Assembly: GCA_048262655.1 (NCBI GenBank)
Contig: JBLXEY010000001.1
Span: 806,001-870,000 of the forward strand
Direction of reading: 5' to 3'
DNA length: 64,000 nucleotides
Origin: JABMNT01 sp048262655
Lineage (GTDB): Bacteria > Pseudomonadota > Alphaproteobacteria > Rhodospirillales > Casp-alpha2
Both the position numbers and the translations under genes were made by a program. The notes under the pieces were generated by a model. That model was not told the origin of the DNA, searched no databases, and saw only the letters and a list, made by a program, of their open reading frames with translations. Of the stretch, positions 50,463 to 60,109 are shown in pieces. Each line of letters begins with the position of its first letter. Position 1 is the first letter of the stretch.

Positions 50463-53237
50463 ATGGCTTCTTCGGATACGTCCCCACCGCTGCTTCCTGA
50501 CGCGCCTGCACTGGCGGCCGGTGTTTCCCATGCCGTATTGTTAACGCCGGATGGTGAAATTGAGGACATAAATGCCCGTGACTGGCATATGCGCCTGTCG
50601 ACCCAATTGCGTCCTATTGTCTGTTATGGTCCGGCCGTTGCCCGCCGTCTGCGTTGTGATCGGTTTCCCTGTTACGATGTTCTGGAGCTCTTTGCCTTCG
50701 TCCGTCCGGCAGAATTTGTTTTACCCACTCCGATGGGGTTGGCTCAGGCATTGGGTCTTCCGCTGCCTGCAAACCTTGAAAACGAAGCCGAGGTCATATT
50801 TATGGCTACGGCCGCCTTGTTGGCAGAGCTGAAATCAGAACCCAGTGAGCGGGCGCTGAAGTCGGCGCGGGCAATTGCACATGCCATGAAGCGCGGAAAG
50901 TGGCCCTGGGCGGCTGTGGTCCTGGCCGCATTGGGAGACCCTGAATCCCCGTCACCACGGGTCATGACCGATGCGCTCCGGATCTGGAAAAGGTTACCCG
51001 ATTGGGAAGAAGGCCCCCCGCCGATCCCGCCCGGCAACAGTCCCGTATCACCGGCTGAAAGCAAATCGCGCCTGAACGACATACTGGGCCGTGGTGCGGA
51101 AAAACGCCCGCAACAAGCCGATTATGCGGCCAACGGCGCAAAGGCCTTCGCGCCCATAGATCGCGCTGGCGAACCCCACATCGTGCTTTCTGAGGCGGGC
51201 ACTGGAGTCGGGAAAACACTGGGTTACATTGCCCCCGCCAGCCTTTGGGCAGAACGCAACGGGGGCTCGGTCTGGATCAGCACCTTCACCCGGAATTTGC
51301 AGCGACAGTTAAATGGAGAACTCGACCGTCTGCATCCGAACCCAAATGACAAGGCTGAACGGGTCGTTATTCGTAAAGGTCGTGAAAATTACTTATGCCT
51401 TTTGAATTATGAAGAAGCGACAGCCCGCATTCCCCAAAGAGGCGTCGAGGATGCCGTTCCGCTTGGGTTGATGGCGCGCTGGATCAAGGCAACGCGCGAC
51501 GGAGACATGATTGGTGGCGACTTTCCAGCGTGGCTGGTGGGCTTGTTTGGTCGTCAGTTGACCCTTGATTTAACCGATACACGTGGCGAGTGCGTTTATT
51601 CTGCTTGCGCCCACTACGGCAAATGTTTTGTTGAACACACCGTGCGCCGCGCCAAGCTGGCGGACATCGTTGTCGCGAACCATGCCCTCGTTATGGTGCA
51701 AGCGGCAATGGGTGGCGATGAGGGCGTATTGCCAACCCGCTATGTCTTTGACGAGGGCCATCACCTGTTTGACGCCGCTGATGGCGCGTTCTCAGCACAT
51801 CTATCGGGCCGGGAATGCGCTGATCTAAGACGCTGGCTGGTTGGTGCCGAGGAAGGAAGCCGCAGCCGTTCACGGGGGCTTCGAACCCGGTTGGATGATT
51901 TGATCGCCGATGACCTGGCCGCCTTGGAAGCCCTTGACGAAACACTGAAGGCCGCGCATGCGTTGCCCGGTCCGGCATGGAACCAACGCATTTCCGGCGG
52001 TCAAACCAAGGGTCCCGCTGAGGCTTTTCTCGCACTGGTGCGCCAGCAAGTTTATGCCCGTGATGAAAGTTCCAGCACACAATACGCGCTGGAGACCGAA
52101 CCCACCGCACCCGTCCCGGGACTGATGGCAGCTGCACAGGAACTTGAAATCGCTTTAAAACGAATGGCACAACCGCTCAGCAAATTGATTAGCTGTCTGA
52201 CTGAAATGCTGGACGAAAATGCAGATACGCTGGAGACGGCACAACGCAACCGGATCAGTGCACTGGCACAAAGCCTGCAGCGCCGTGGCTTGCAGCAGGT
52301 TCAGGCATGGCGCGACATGTTGGGGTCATTGGGTGGAGACGTTCCGGAAGATTTTGTCGACTGGTTCGGTATTGAACGGAATGCCGGCCGCGATGTCGAT
52401 GTCGGTTTCTTTCGCCACTGGGTGGATCCAACCCGCCCATTTAGCAAAACCGTTCTGGAACCCGCGCATGGCGCACTCATAACCTCTGCGACATTGCGCG
52501 ACAGAACGGATGATGAGGATCAGGACTGGTTTACGGCGGAACGCCGCACGGGTTCCGTCCACCTGATGAGCGACGCCATCCGCGATGCCCAGATTTCACC
52601 TTTCGATTATCCCAAACAAACACGGGTTCTTGTCGTCGGAGACGTCAATAAGAACAGTGGCGATGCCGTTTCTGCCGCATATCGAGAGTTGTTTCTGGCG
52701 GCGGGGGGCGGTGGCCTCGGGTTGTTTACGGCGATTTCTCGACTGCGGGGCGTCTATGAACGAATTTCGACACAAATGGAAACCGCCGGCTACCCGCTTT
52801 ATGCACAACACATGGATGCAATGGATACGGGCACATTGGTCGATATTTTCCGGGCTGAAGAAAACTCCTGCTTACTTGGGACCGATGCAGTGCGCGACGG
52901 TGTCGATGTCCCCGGGCGGTCTTTGCGCCTGATTGTTTTTGATCGGGTTCCCTGGCCGCGCCCAACCCTTGTTCATAAAGCCCGTCGCGCCCATTTTGGC
53001 GGCCGCGCCTATGATGAAATGTTAACCCGGCTCAAACTGAAACAAGCCTATGGCCGTTTGTTACGACGCGACGGAGATCAAGGTGTTTTCGTCATGCTCG
53101 ACAAGGCCTTGCCGACCCGGCTGACAACCGCTTTCCCGGAAGGTGTCGATGTCCAGCGCGTCGGTTTGGCGGAAGCGATCTCTTTAACACGAGGTTTTTT
53201 GAACCCGAATGGGTCCGACCCGTTTGAACCCAAATAA
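50463..53237 (+). CDS. DinG/XPD-like ATP-dependent DNA helicase with N-terminal extension
   Basis: The 924-residue superfamily 2 helicase has Walker A EAGTGVGKT at 244-252, four cysteines fitting an Fe-S cluster (one in NYLCLLNYEEA, three in CVYSACAHYGKC), the DEGH box in YVFDEGHHLF, and C-terminal motifs V and VI in GTDAVRDGVDVPGRSLRLIVFD and AYGRLLRRDGDQG. It should unwind 5'-3' damaged or structured DNA. The first 200 residues resemble no helicase part; the VLLTPDG and YDVLELFAFVRP pieces hint at a degenerate exonuclease-like fold, as in some DinG proteins. The ATG at 50463 has a weak site. It is followed, convergent, by a small membrane protein gene. Confidence 0.88.
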   Translation: MASSDTSPPLLPDAPALAAGVSHAVLLTPDGEIEDINARDWHMRLSTQLRPIVCYGPAVARRLRCDRFPCYDVLELFAFVRPAEFVLPTPMGLAQALGLPLPANLENEAEVIFMATAALLAELKSEPSERALKSARAIAHAMKRGKWPWAAVVLAALGDPESPSPRVMTDALRIWKRLPDWEEGPPPIPPGNSPVSPAESKSRLNDILGRGAEKRPQQADYAANGAKAFAPIDRAGEPHIVLSEAGTGVGKTLGYIAPASLWAERNGGSVWISTFTRNLQRQLNGELDRLHPNPNDKAERVVIRKGRENYLCLLNYEEATARIPQRGVEDAVPLGLMARWIKATRDGDMIGGDFPAWLVGLFGRQLTLDLTDTRGECVYSACAHYGKCFVEHTVRRAKLADIVVANHALVMVQAAMGGDEGVLPTRYVFDEGHHLFDAADGAFSAHLSGRECADLRRWLVGAEEGSRSRSRGLRTRLDDLIADDLAALEALDETLKAAHALPGPAWNQRISGGQTKGPAEAFLALVRQQVYARDESSSTQYALETEPTAPVPGLMAAAQELEIALKRMAQPLSKLISCLTEMLDENADTLETAQRNRISALAQSLQRRGLQQVQAWRDMLGSLGGDVPEDFVDWFGIERNAGRDVDVGFFRHWVDPTRPFSKTVLEPAHGALITSATLRDRTDDEDQDWFTAERRTGSVHLMSDAIRDAQISPFDYPKQTRVLVVGDVNKNSGDAVSAAYRELFLAAGGGGLGLFTAISRLRGVYERISTQMETAGYPLYAQHMDAMDTGTLVDIFRAEENSCLLGTDAVRDGVDVPGRSLRLIVFDRVPWPRPTLVHKARRAHFGGRAYDEMLTRLKLKQAYGRLLRRDGDQGVFVMLDKALPTRLTTAFPEGVDVQRVGLAEAISLTRGFLNPNGSDPFEPK

Positions 53238-53259
53238 GGCTTATCGACACAGGTGTGGT

Positions 53260-53547
53260 CTATTCAGACGCGGCTGCACCGCTCAAGCCATACATCAAAC
53301 CGCCGACCACAAACAGGCCAACTGAGACCCAAAGCGCGATCGGTGAATAAGCGGGAGTGTCGCCAAAAATACCCACTATGTTGCCAACTTCGCAGACCGG
53401 CGTGGTTTGATAAAAACAGGCACTGGCGTCTTTAACGTTCTGACCCAAATACGTCTCATAAAACATGTACCACCAGGCTGTTGCCCCTATGAAAATCAAA
53501 GCGCCCAGGCCAGCGAGAAGGAGTCCTAATTGTTTTATGTACAGCAT
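53260..53547 (-). CDS. Small inner-membrane protein with two transmembrane segments
   Basis: A 95-residue protein with hydrophobic segments at about 6-28 and 68-90, and between them an extracytoplasmic loop with two cysteines (ASACFYQTTPVCEVG) that could form a disulphide. It starts with ATG after AAAG. The family is not recognised by me, although proteins of this type are common in alphaproteobacteria. It lies 17 nt downstream of the AEC transporter gene on the same strand. Confidence 0.6.
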   Translation of the reverse strand: MLYIKQLGLLLAGLGALIFIGATAWWYMFYETYLGQNVKDASACFYQTTPVCEVGNIVGIFGDTPAYSPIALWVSVGLFVVGGLMYGLSGAAASE

Positions 53548-53564
53548 CTTTATATGTCGCTCGA

Positions 53565-54509
53565 TTACTCTGATGTCATTATTGGCAGGTTCAACAAAAT
53601 GGAAAGAGCCACCACAGCCACAACCGTCGTGATCAAGATGATTGCAGACGTCCGTTGAACAAATCGCCCATATTGCTGCGCGAGCACGAAACAGTTTGCG
53701 CCCGTCGGCAAGATGGCCAATAGCAAACCCACTTTAGCAAATAAAGGGTCCACATCAAAGACGTGAAACAGAAAAATCCAAGCCAAAATCGGTTGCACCA
53801 ATATTTTGATGAAGACGGCGGAACTGACCTCAACCACCCCTTCATGGAGCGGCTTTGCATACAAAAAAAGACCAATCGCAAATAAGGCACTGGGGCCCGC
53901 AGCGCCGGCCATGTATCTGGCAAACGTATCGATGGAAACCGGCAATGGCCATCCTGTCATGGCCCAGGCCAACCCCGCAAGGGGCGCCATCATCACCGGG
54001 TTCTTGACCAGTGATCTCGATAATTTGGTCAAAATATTGGTCGCACCCGACGATTGGCTGACACCCAGTTCAACCAGAATAATAATCGGAATGATCATGG
54101 CGATGCCTTGCGATATGCCGCCGACAATTGCCGGCGACAAAGCGGCTTCGCCGAAGGCAATAACACTAATCGGGATCCCCAGATAGACGCCATTACCAAA
54201 TACCGTTGACATGGCGAACAGGGCACTATCTGCAAGATCACGACGAAAGACGACCATCGAAACCCCCATAGAGATCACGAGCACGGAAACATTAACGCAT
54301 AAAAAACCCAGGATGAACGACCAGTCAAATATGTCCTCCGGATCAAGCGTCGCGACCACGTGAAACAACATAATGGGCATGGCGATGTAGTAAACAAACT
54401 TGTTCAAAGCATCCGTGCTTTCGCCACCCAGGATGCCGATACGCGCAGCCAAATACCCGGCGAAGATAAGCGAAAACACCGGAAGGACGACGTTAAGAAC
54501 TGATTCCAT
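53565..54509 (-). CDS. AEC-family transporter
   Basis: This 314-residue membrane protein has ten hydrophobic segments in two repeats, with the family pattern VLPVFSLIFAGYLAARIG, LNKFVYYIAMPIMLFHVVA and NPVMMAPLAGLAWAMTGWPLP, and LPTGANCFVLAQQYG near the end. The auxin-efflux carrier (AEC) family includes malate and malonate transporters in bacteria. ATG 54509 gives the usual N-terminus; an ATG eight codons upstream lacks any ribosome site. Substrate unknown. Confidence 0.88.
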   Translation of the reverse strand: MESVLNVVLPVFSLIFAGYLAARIGILGGESTDALNKFVYYIAMPIMLFHVVATLDPEDIFDWSFILGFLCVNVSVLVISMGVSMVVFRRDLADSALFAMSTVFGNGVYLGIPISVIAFGEAALSPAIVGGISQGIAMIIPIIILVELGVSQSSGATNILTKLSRSLVKNPVMMAPLAGLAWAMTGWPLPVSIDTFARYMAGAAGPSALFAIGLFLYAKPLHEGVVEVSSAVFIKILVQPILAWIFLFHVFDVDPLFAKVGLLLAILPTGANCFVLAQQYGRFVQRTSAIILITTVVAVVALSILLNLPIMTSE

Positions 54510-54634
54510 TGCTGGGCGGTTTCCAATCTTCATAAAAAGGCATGCGCCTGTTGTGAAGAGGCGTCTGGCTATCTAATCTTCTTGGAGCTATTGGGCAAGA
54601 CGTTGTTACGTAAAACCATCAAGGAGATCACAAC

Positions 54635-55519
54635 ATGGCCGCACTAGACGGATGGAAAATCGGGTTTATCGGGTTGGGTTTGATGGGGCGCCACATGGCG
54701 AGAAATCTTCACCAGGCCGGCGCTCACATGGTTATTCACAACCGCTCACGGGCGATTGTCGACGCGTTGGCTTCTGAAGGTATGACCGCAGCAACTTCGC
54801 CGGCAGATGTTGCTCGGCAATCAGACACGGTCATTCTCATGCTTACAAATACGCCGGCTGTTGAAGCCGTTGTCGCGGGCGACGACGGCGTGCTTAAAGG
54901 CTTGAAGGAGGGGGGCCTTGTCATCGACATGAGCACCACAAAAGTTCCGTCCACCCGCAACCTGGCAACCGAAACGACGACCCGGGGTGGCGCGTATATT
55001 GATGCACCCGTATCCGGCGGCACCATGGGCGCTGAGGCAGGGTCCCTGACGATCATGGCCGGCGGCACGGCATCGGCCATCGAATGCGCACAACCGATCT
55101 TCAACGTCCTGGGGTCGAAACTGACCCATGTGGGCGACGTTGGCGCTGGGCAAATTGCCAAGGCCGCCAATCAGATGATCGTCGGGCTTAACATTGGTGC
55201 CGTCGCCGAAGCCCTGACCTTGGCGAAACGCGCCGGTGCCGACCCGGCCTTGGTCCGCCAGGCCATTCAGGGCGGTTTTGCCGATTCTAAAATTCTCGAG
55301 GTGCACGGGCAACGCATGCTTGATGAACACTTCGAACCCGGCGCCCACTGCACGGTCCAACGCAAGGACATGGATCAGGCCGTGGAACTGGCGGCCTCCC
55401 TCGGCCTAGAGCTTCCCGCCACCACCCTCAATCGCGATCTGTATGACCGGGTGATTGACGCCGGGCATGGAAGCCTGGACCATGCCGCGTTGATTAAGGC
55501 GATTGAGGGGGACGGGTAA
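54635..55519 (+). CDS. NAD-binding 3-hydroxyisobutyrate dehydrogenase-family oxidoreductase
   Basis: The 294-residue protein has the N-terminal GFIGLGLMGRHMARNL, VIDMSTTKVPSTR, DAPVSGGTMGAEAGSLTIMAGG and the catalytic lysine in GAGQIAKAANQMIVG. These identify the beta-hydroxyacid dehydrogenase family (3-hydroxyisobutyrate, tartronate semialdehyde, GLYR reductases). The motif VHGQRMLDEHFEPGA resembles that of 2-hydroxy-3-oxopropionate reductases. AAGGAGATC lies just before the ATG. It is divergent from the AEC carrier, so they may share a hydroxy-acid or dicarboxylate metabolite. Confidence 0.88.
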   Translation: MAALDGWKIGFIGLGLMGRHMARNLHQAGAHMVIHNRSRAIVDALASEGMTAATSPADVARQSDTVILMLTNTPAVEAVVAGDDGVLKGLKEGGLVIDMSTTKVPSTRNLATETTTRGGAYIDAPVSGGTMGAEAGSLTIMAGGTASAIECAQPIFNVLGSKLTHVGDVGAGQIAKAANQMIVGLNIGAVAEALTLAKRAGADPALVRQAIQGGFADSKILEVHGQRMLDEHFEPGAHCTVQRKDMDQAVELAASLGLELPATTLNRDLYDRVIDAGHGSLDHAALIKAIEGDG

Positions 55520-55622
55520 ATCTCCAGATCACTCAATCAGTCGCAATCCTGAATAGGAACAATCAGGCACTCTAATTCGCCTCGAGATATTTTTTAAGAG
55601 TCCGTTTATGACCCGAAGCAGA

Positions 55623-56018
55623 CTAATTGAATGTTTGCTCATCTCTCAAAGAGCACAGATTACCATCAGGGTCGGTGAAATTCGCAATCGTTCCCCATGA
55701 GTAATGTTCAGCTTCTAATACCAGACCTTTTTGCCTTAGTTCAGCGGCGGCTTGTTCAACATCCTTAACATTGAAACGAAGCTTCGTTGGATTTTGCTCA
55801 ATTGATTTCTCCGGAGCGGGCTCCGGTCCATCCGCTTCGATCATCAGATAAGCGCCACCAAAGTCACAACATGTCAGCTTGGAATCAGGTATATCCTTTT
55901 CGTACATAATCGGCAGGCCGAGCGTTTCAGTGTAGAACTTGACGCACTCCACGTAATTCCTCGTAAAAAGAATGATTCCAACTCGCTCAACATCCAAGAC
56001 CCGAACTCCTTTGCCCAT
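55623..56018 (-). CDS. VOC-family (glyoxalase/bleomycin resistance) protein
   Basis: The 131-residue protein has two beta-alpha-beta-beta-beta modules typical of the vicinal oxygen chelate fold: VGIILFTRNYVECVKFYTETLG first, then KLRFNVKDVEQAAAELRQKG, and FTDPDGNLCSLRDE at the end. Metal ligands are only partly obvious. Members act as isomerases, dioxygenases or binding proteins. It lies 103 nt from the convergent dehydrogenase. Function unknown. Confidence 0.8.
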   Translation of the reverse strand: MGKGVRVLDVERVGIILFTRNYVECVKFYTETLGLPIMYEKDIPDSKLTCCDFGGAYLMIEADGPEPAPEKSIEQNPTKLRFNVKDVEQAAAELRQKGLVLEAEHYSWGTIANFTDPDGNLCSLRDEQTFN

Positions 56019-56106
56019 GAATTTTCTCTTTGATCCCTACGCAGCGGAAATGGCAGGCGCCTCATGAATATGTGATAAAGCTTTGCTCAGCGTCAACCAT
56101 CATTCT

Positions 56107-56460
56107 CTAGAGTCGGTCGGTGATCAAATCGTGCGCCAAATCGTGAAGGCCGGAACGCAACTTCGCTTCCTCATCTTCCAGAAATTTCTCCCGTGTCACC
56201 ATGTTACCTGACAATGTCATCGCTAAGTCTGTCATTGCTACCACATAAATGTCTTCTCGGTTCTTGCAGGCAGTGATCAACAATTCGGTCGCAACCTGGG
56301 TATCCATCCCCTGGACGCTGCGACTCTTCTGTAAGTCTTCTATCTGATTAATGATGCAGGATTTATACTGCTCATTTTCAGCATCTGCGTTCGTTAATGC
56401 CGTTCCAAGTCCACAACCGGTTAAAAGCAGAACCGGCAGCGTGTTTGCGATTTTTCTCAT
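56107..56460 (-). CDS. Small lipoprotein of unknown function
   Basis: The 117-residue protein has a lipoprotein signal: MRKIANTLPVLLLTGC, with lipid-modified Cys16. The mature part is helical and has a second cysteine pair (SCIINQIEDLQ and ACKNRED). GAGGA precedes the ATG at 56460 by 8-9 nt; the frame is open 18 codons upstream. It does not resemble a known family to me. Confidence 0.6.
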   Translation of the reverse strand: MRKIANTLPVLLLTGCGLGTALTNADAENEQYKSCIINQIEDLQKSRSVQGMDTQVATELLITACKNREDIYVVAMTDLAMTLSGNMVTREKFLEDEEAKLRSGLHDLAHDLITDRL

Positions 56461-56597
56461 TTTTCTATTCCTCATTGTGAATGTGTAAATATAGGATTGC
56501 GACAAACCAACCAATGGGCAGACATCCGCATCTCTCCCCGGTAAAATTATTATCGTCTAAGTCTTCGAAGCCGGATCAAAGCCCCCCTCGACCGCCT

Positions 56598-57239
56598 CTA
56601 ACCACCGACGCCTCCGACCTTTGTTGCCACTTTTTTAGCGATAAAGAATACGCCATGCTTCAAGGGCCATTCGAAGTCTATTTCGAAACCTGCGTCCGCT
56701 ATCTTTTTCCGCAACGTTGACCGTGTGAATACGTTAAGAGTAGGCACGAGACCGAAGATTCTGCCGATGGGAAGAAGACTGCGAATGACCGGATTGACCT
56801 CGGCAATGCAGGTCGTGTTGCTGATAAATACGCCACCCGGTCTTAACCATTGTGCGATATCTGCAAGCCTGGCGTCCAATTCAGGGACAAGATGCAAAAT
56901 ACTGTGCGCCAGGACCGCATCATAACGCCCGGCATCGACGTCAAACTCTTCGAAAGAGGATTGTTGAAAATCAACATTCCGGACTCCGGCTTCCTCGGCT
57001 CGTTGTTTCGCGATCCGAAGCATTGCCGAGGATACGTCAATCGCATCTATCCAGCTTACATGGGGCGAGAGCCGAATTGCTGTAGAACCGGTGCCGCATC
57101 CGACCTCGACAACACACATATTTGGCTCAAGCACCCCTCGCGCAAGCTTAAGTTTACGCTCATAGGCATCAACGTCGGCAATCGGTTTTGCCGCGTACTG
57201 TCTCGCTATCTTGTCCCAGAACTTTTCGCTTTCGCGCAT
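56598..57239 (-). CDS. Class I SAM-dependent methyltransferase
   Basis: The 213-residue protein has motif I VVEVGCGTGSTAIRL, the acidic residue at the end of strand 2 in DAIDVSSAMLRIAKQ, and LAHSILHLVPELDARLADI with WLRPGG, the usual UbiE/Methyltransf_11 layout. Substrate unknown. The ATG at 57239 follows AAAGGG by 8 nt. It is divergent from a LysR gene (98 nt apart), so the latter may control it. Confidence 0.82.
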   Translation of the reverse strand: MRESEKFWDKIARQYAAKPIADVDAYERKLKLARGVLEPNMCVVEVGCGTGSTAIRLSPHVSWIDAIDVSSAMLRIAKQRAEEAGVRNVDFQQSSFEEFDVDAGRYDAVLAHSILHLVPELDARLADIAQWLRPGGVFISNTTCIAEVNPVIRSLLPIGRIFGLVPTLNVFTRSTLRKKIADAGFEIDFEWPLKHGVFFIAKKVATKVGGVGG

Positions 57240-57295
57240 CAATCTAGCCCTTTGTTTATATTCAACGCACTTTGTATACCTATTCACATATGAAA

Positions 57296-57327
57296 ATGAT
57301 ATTGCGAAAATTTAAACTTATGATATT
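57296..57327. promoter_or_regulatory. Direct repeat ATGATATT in the divergent methyltransferase/LysR region
   Basis: Two exact 8-bp copies of ATGATATT occur at 57296-57303 and 57320-57327, 24 bp apart, in the 97-nt AT-rich spacer between divergent genes. Such spacing (just over two helical turns) is compatible with tandem binding of the LysR protein, but chance in AT-rich DNA is possible. Confidence 0.25.
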
Positions 57328-57336
57328 CATTTTTGC

Positions 57337-58230
57337 ATGAAAAAATTAAAAAAATCGTTCGACTGGACGGAGGCTCAAGCGTTCCTTGAGACAGCAGAAA
57401 CCGGCTCTTTCTCTTCTGCTGCTGAGAAACTCGGACTTTCGCAGCCCACTGTCGGTCGTCACGTTTCTGCACTCGAGAGCGACCTAGGTGTCGCTTTGTT
57501 TGATCGGGTCGGCAAGTCTGTGGTTCTTACTGACAATGGGCTCCGCTTGTTGGAATACGTAAGATCAATGCGTGATGCTGCTGATCAATTGACTCTGACA
57601 GCCATGGGAAATGCTCAATCTGTCGCCGGAAAAGTCACTATAACGGCAAGTGATGCATTTTGTGCTTACACTTTGCCCAAGATCGTCTCAGCCCTTCGGC
57701 GCGAGCATCCAGAGATTGAGATCGAAGTATTTTCGTCAGACGAAGTCCAAGACCTTAGACGTCGAGAGGCTGATATTGCCGTTCGCCACGGCAGGCCAAA
57801 TCAGCCAGATTTGATTGCGAAACGGCTTATCAATTCATCGGCTCATCTCTATGGAACTACGCAATATCTTGACCAAATTGGTCGACCTAAGTCTCCAAAA
57901 GATATTGGGCGTGATGTTCAGTTCATCGGATTCGAGAATAACGATCGTATTCGTCTAATTTTGAATGGCCTTGGTTTCAATCTTGCGCCTGACCAATTCA
58001 TGGTGACGACGAACAGCGCTTTTGCTGGTTGGGAGATGATGAAAAAGAGCATTGGGCTTGCCTTGATGATCAAGGATGTCGCAGACCAAACTGAGGGCGT
58101 AGAAATCATCCTAGCTGACGATGTAGATATTGAGTTACCTGTATGGTTAGTCACGCACCGGGAGCTTCACACGAGCCGCCGAATTCGGATTGTGTACGAT
58201 TTCATCGCACAGGCGATAGCGTCACCGTGA
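57337..58230 (+). CDS. LysR-family transcriptional regulator
   Basis: The 297-residue protein has the winged helix ETGSFSSAAEKLGLSQPTVGRHVSALESDLG near the N-terminus (about 22-52) and a C-terminal LysR_substrate domain starting AGKVTITASDAFCAYTLPKI. It is divergent from the methyltransferase gene and probably controls it and itself. The start codon has no clear ribosome site, and the leader is AT-rich. Effector unknown. Confidence 0.88.
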   Translation: MKKLKKSFDWTEAQAFLETAETGSFSSAAEKLGLSQPTVGRHVSALESDLGVALFDRVGKSVVLTDNGLRLLEYVRSMRDAADQLTLTAMGNAQSVAGKVTITASDAFCAYTLPKIVSALRREHPEIEIEVFSSDEVQDLRRREADIAVRHGRPNQPDLIAKRLINSSAHLYGTTQYLDQIGRPKSPKDIGRDVQFIGFENNDRIRLILNGLGFNLAPDQFMVTTNSAFAGWEMMKKSIGLALMIKDVADQTEGVEIILADDVDIELPVWLVTHRELHTSRRIRIVYDFIAQAIASP

Positions 58231-58372
58231 TGACGGTAGCAAATAATAGTTGGCGGCTAATGGCCATTAGCGGACTTTATCGATCCACCTTTTAAAAGCC
58301 CGCTAACAGCGACCAGAGCAGGCAATAAAAGCGTATGCATTACTCGATTAAATAGAAAATTTCCCCAACACC

Positions 58373-58403
58373 AAAAAAGGCCGTATCTTTCGATACGGCC
58401 TTT
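58373..58403 (-). terminator. Rho-independent terminator of groESL
   Basis: On the minus strand, GGCCGTATC-GAAA-GATACGGCC forms a perfect 9-bp stem with a GAAA tetraloop (58379-58400), followed by a run of six T (58378-58373). It lies 37 nt after the groEL stop. A T-rich sequence on the other side suggests it may work in both directions for the LysR gene as well. Confidence 0.93.
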
Positions 58404-58439
58404 CGTGTTTTTGGACCAGGTCCGAATGTTTGGTTGAGC

Positions 58440-60095
58440 TTAGAAGCCCATGCCACCCATTCCGCCCATTCCGCCCATGTCTGGAGCGCCACCTGGCATA
58501 GCAGGAGCATCTTTTTCCGGAATGTCGGCAACCATGGCTTCCGTCGTGATCAACAGGCCTGCAACAGATGCTGCATCCTGAAGAGCTGTACGGACAACTT
58601 TAGTTGGATCGATGATGCCTTCTTTGATCATGTCGACATATTTGCCGGTCTGAGCATTGAAGCCATAACCTTTTTCTTTGCTGTCGAGAACGTTGTTCGC
58701 AACAACCGCACCATCTTCACCAGCATTTTCGGAGATTTGACGGATTGGAGCTTGCAGCGCACGACGAATGATATCAACGCCAACGCGCTGGTCATCATTT
58801 GCATGCTCAACTTTGTTCAGAACTTTTGTTGCAGTCAAAAGGGCTGTTCCACCACCGGGGACAACACCTTCTTCAACAGCAGCACGTGTTGCGTGAAGTG
58901 CATCGTCAACGCGATCTTTGCGCTCTTTCACTTCAACTTCGGAAGCACCGCCAACACTGATGACAGCAACGCCGCCTGCAAGTTTAGCAAGACGTTCTTG
59001 CAGCTTTTCACGGTCGTAGTCGGAAGAAGTCTCTTCAACCTGCTGGCGGATTTGTGCGCAGCGGCCTGTGATTTCTTTCTTCTTGCCAGTACCTTCTACG
59101 ATTGTGGTCTCTTCTTTGGTTACGGAGATCTTCTTGGCAGAACCCAGCATATCCATGGTAACGTTCTCAAGCTTGATACCGATGTCTTCGGAGATAACCT
59201 GACCGTTCGTAAGAACAGCGATATCTTCCAACATGGCTTTACGACGATCGCCGAAGCCAGGTGCCTTAACAGCACAAACCTTCATGCCGCCGCGCAGCTT
59301 GTTAACAACCAAAGTTGCAAGTGCTTCGCCTTCGATGTCTTCTGCGATGATCAGCAGCGGACGACCGGACTGAACAATTTGCTCAAGGATCGGAAGCATA
59401 GGCTGAAGACCGGAAAGCTTCTTCTCGTGGATGAGAATGAAAGGATTTTCCATTTCGCAGGTCATCTTGTCAGCGTTGGTGACGAAGTAAGGAGACGTGT
59501 AACCACGGTCAAACTGCATGCCTTCAACAACATCCAATTCAGTGGTCAAACCTTTAGCTTCTTCAACAGTGATAACGCCTTCGTTGCCGACACGCTCCAT
59601 CGCCATTGCGATCATATCGCCAACTTCTTTGTCGCCGTTAGCCGAGATCGTTCCAACCTGGGCGATTTCTGCGCTGGTGGAAACTTTCTTGGAAGCTTTG
59701 TGCAAAGAGGCAACAACGTTGGTAACAGCGAGGTCGATGCCGCGCTTAAGATCCATTGGGTTCATGCCAGCAGCAACAGCTTTGCAACCTTCACGAACGA
59801 TGGACTGAGCCAAAACAGTTGCTGTTGTTGTACCGTCGCCAGCTTCGTCAGCCGTGCGGGACGCCACTTCGCGAACCATTTGTGCGCCCATGTTTTCGAA
59901 CTTGTCAGAAAGTTCGATATCTTTGGCAACCGTCACACCATCTTTGGTGATCCGTGGTGCACCGAAAGATTTATCGAGAACAACGTTACGGCCTTTAGGG
60001 CCTAATGTGACTTTGACCGCATTGGCCAAAACGTCGACACCGGCGAGCATACGCGCGCGGGCATCGGTTGAAAATTTAACTTCTTTCGCAGCCAT
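58440..60095 (-). CDS. groEL: Chaperonin GroEL (60 kDa)
   Basis: The 551-residue protein starts AAKEVKFSTDARARMLAGV and contains VTLGPKGRNVVLDKSFG, AGDGTTTATVLAQ (ATP site), and a C-terminal tail ending GGMGGMGGMGF, typical of GroEL. It forms the double ring that folds non-native proteins with GroES in the cytoplasm. Start has AAGGGAAG at 8 nt. It lies 14 nt after groES. Long open frames on the opposite strand within it are coding shadows. Confidence 0.98.
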   Translation of the reverse strand: MAAKEVKFSTDARARMLAGVDVLANAVKVTLGPKGRNVVLDKSFGAPRITKDGVTVAKDIELSDKFENMGAQMVREVASRTADEAGDGTTTATVLAQSIVREGCKAVAAGMNPMDLKRGIDLAVTNVVASLHKASKKVSTSAEIAQVGTISANGDKEVGDMIAMAMERVGNEGVITVEEAKGLTTELDVVEGMQFDRGYTSPYFVTNADKMTCEMENPFILIHEKKLSGLQPMLPILEQIVQSGRPLLIIAEDIEGEALATLVVNKLRGGMKVCAVKAPGFGDRRKAMLEDIAVLTNGQVISEDIGIKLENVTMDMLGSAKKISVTKEETTIVEGTGKKKEITGRCAQIRQQVEETSSDYDREKLQERLAKLAGGVAVISVGGASEVEVKERKDRVDDALHATRAAVEEGVVPGGGTALLTATKVLNKVEHANDDQRVGVDIIRRALQAPIRQISENAGEDGAVVANNVLDSKEKGYGFNAQTGKYVDMIKEGIIDPTKVVRTALQDAASVAGLLITTEAMVADIPEKDAPAMPGGAPDMGGMGGMGGMGF

Positions 60096-60109
60096 GTTTG
60101 CTACTTCCC

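Noticed and set aside
50285..50569. 94-codon minus-strand frame overlapping the helicase start
   Set aside because: Low complexity Ser/Ala/Gly composition and overlap with the helicase N-terminus; no ribosome site.
58434..60005. A 523-codon open frame on the + strand opposite groEL
   Set aside because: It is the antisense shadow of a certain groEL gene; its product is unusually rich in Asn, Cys, His and Phe and has no ribosome site.
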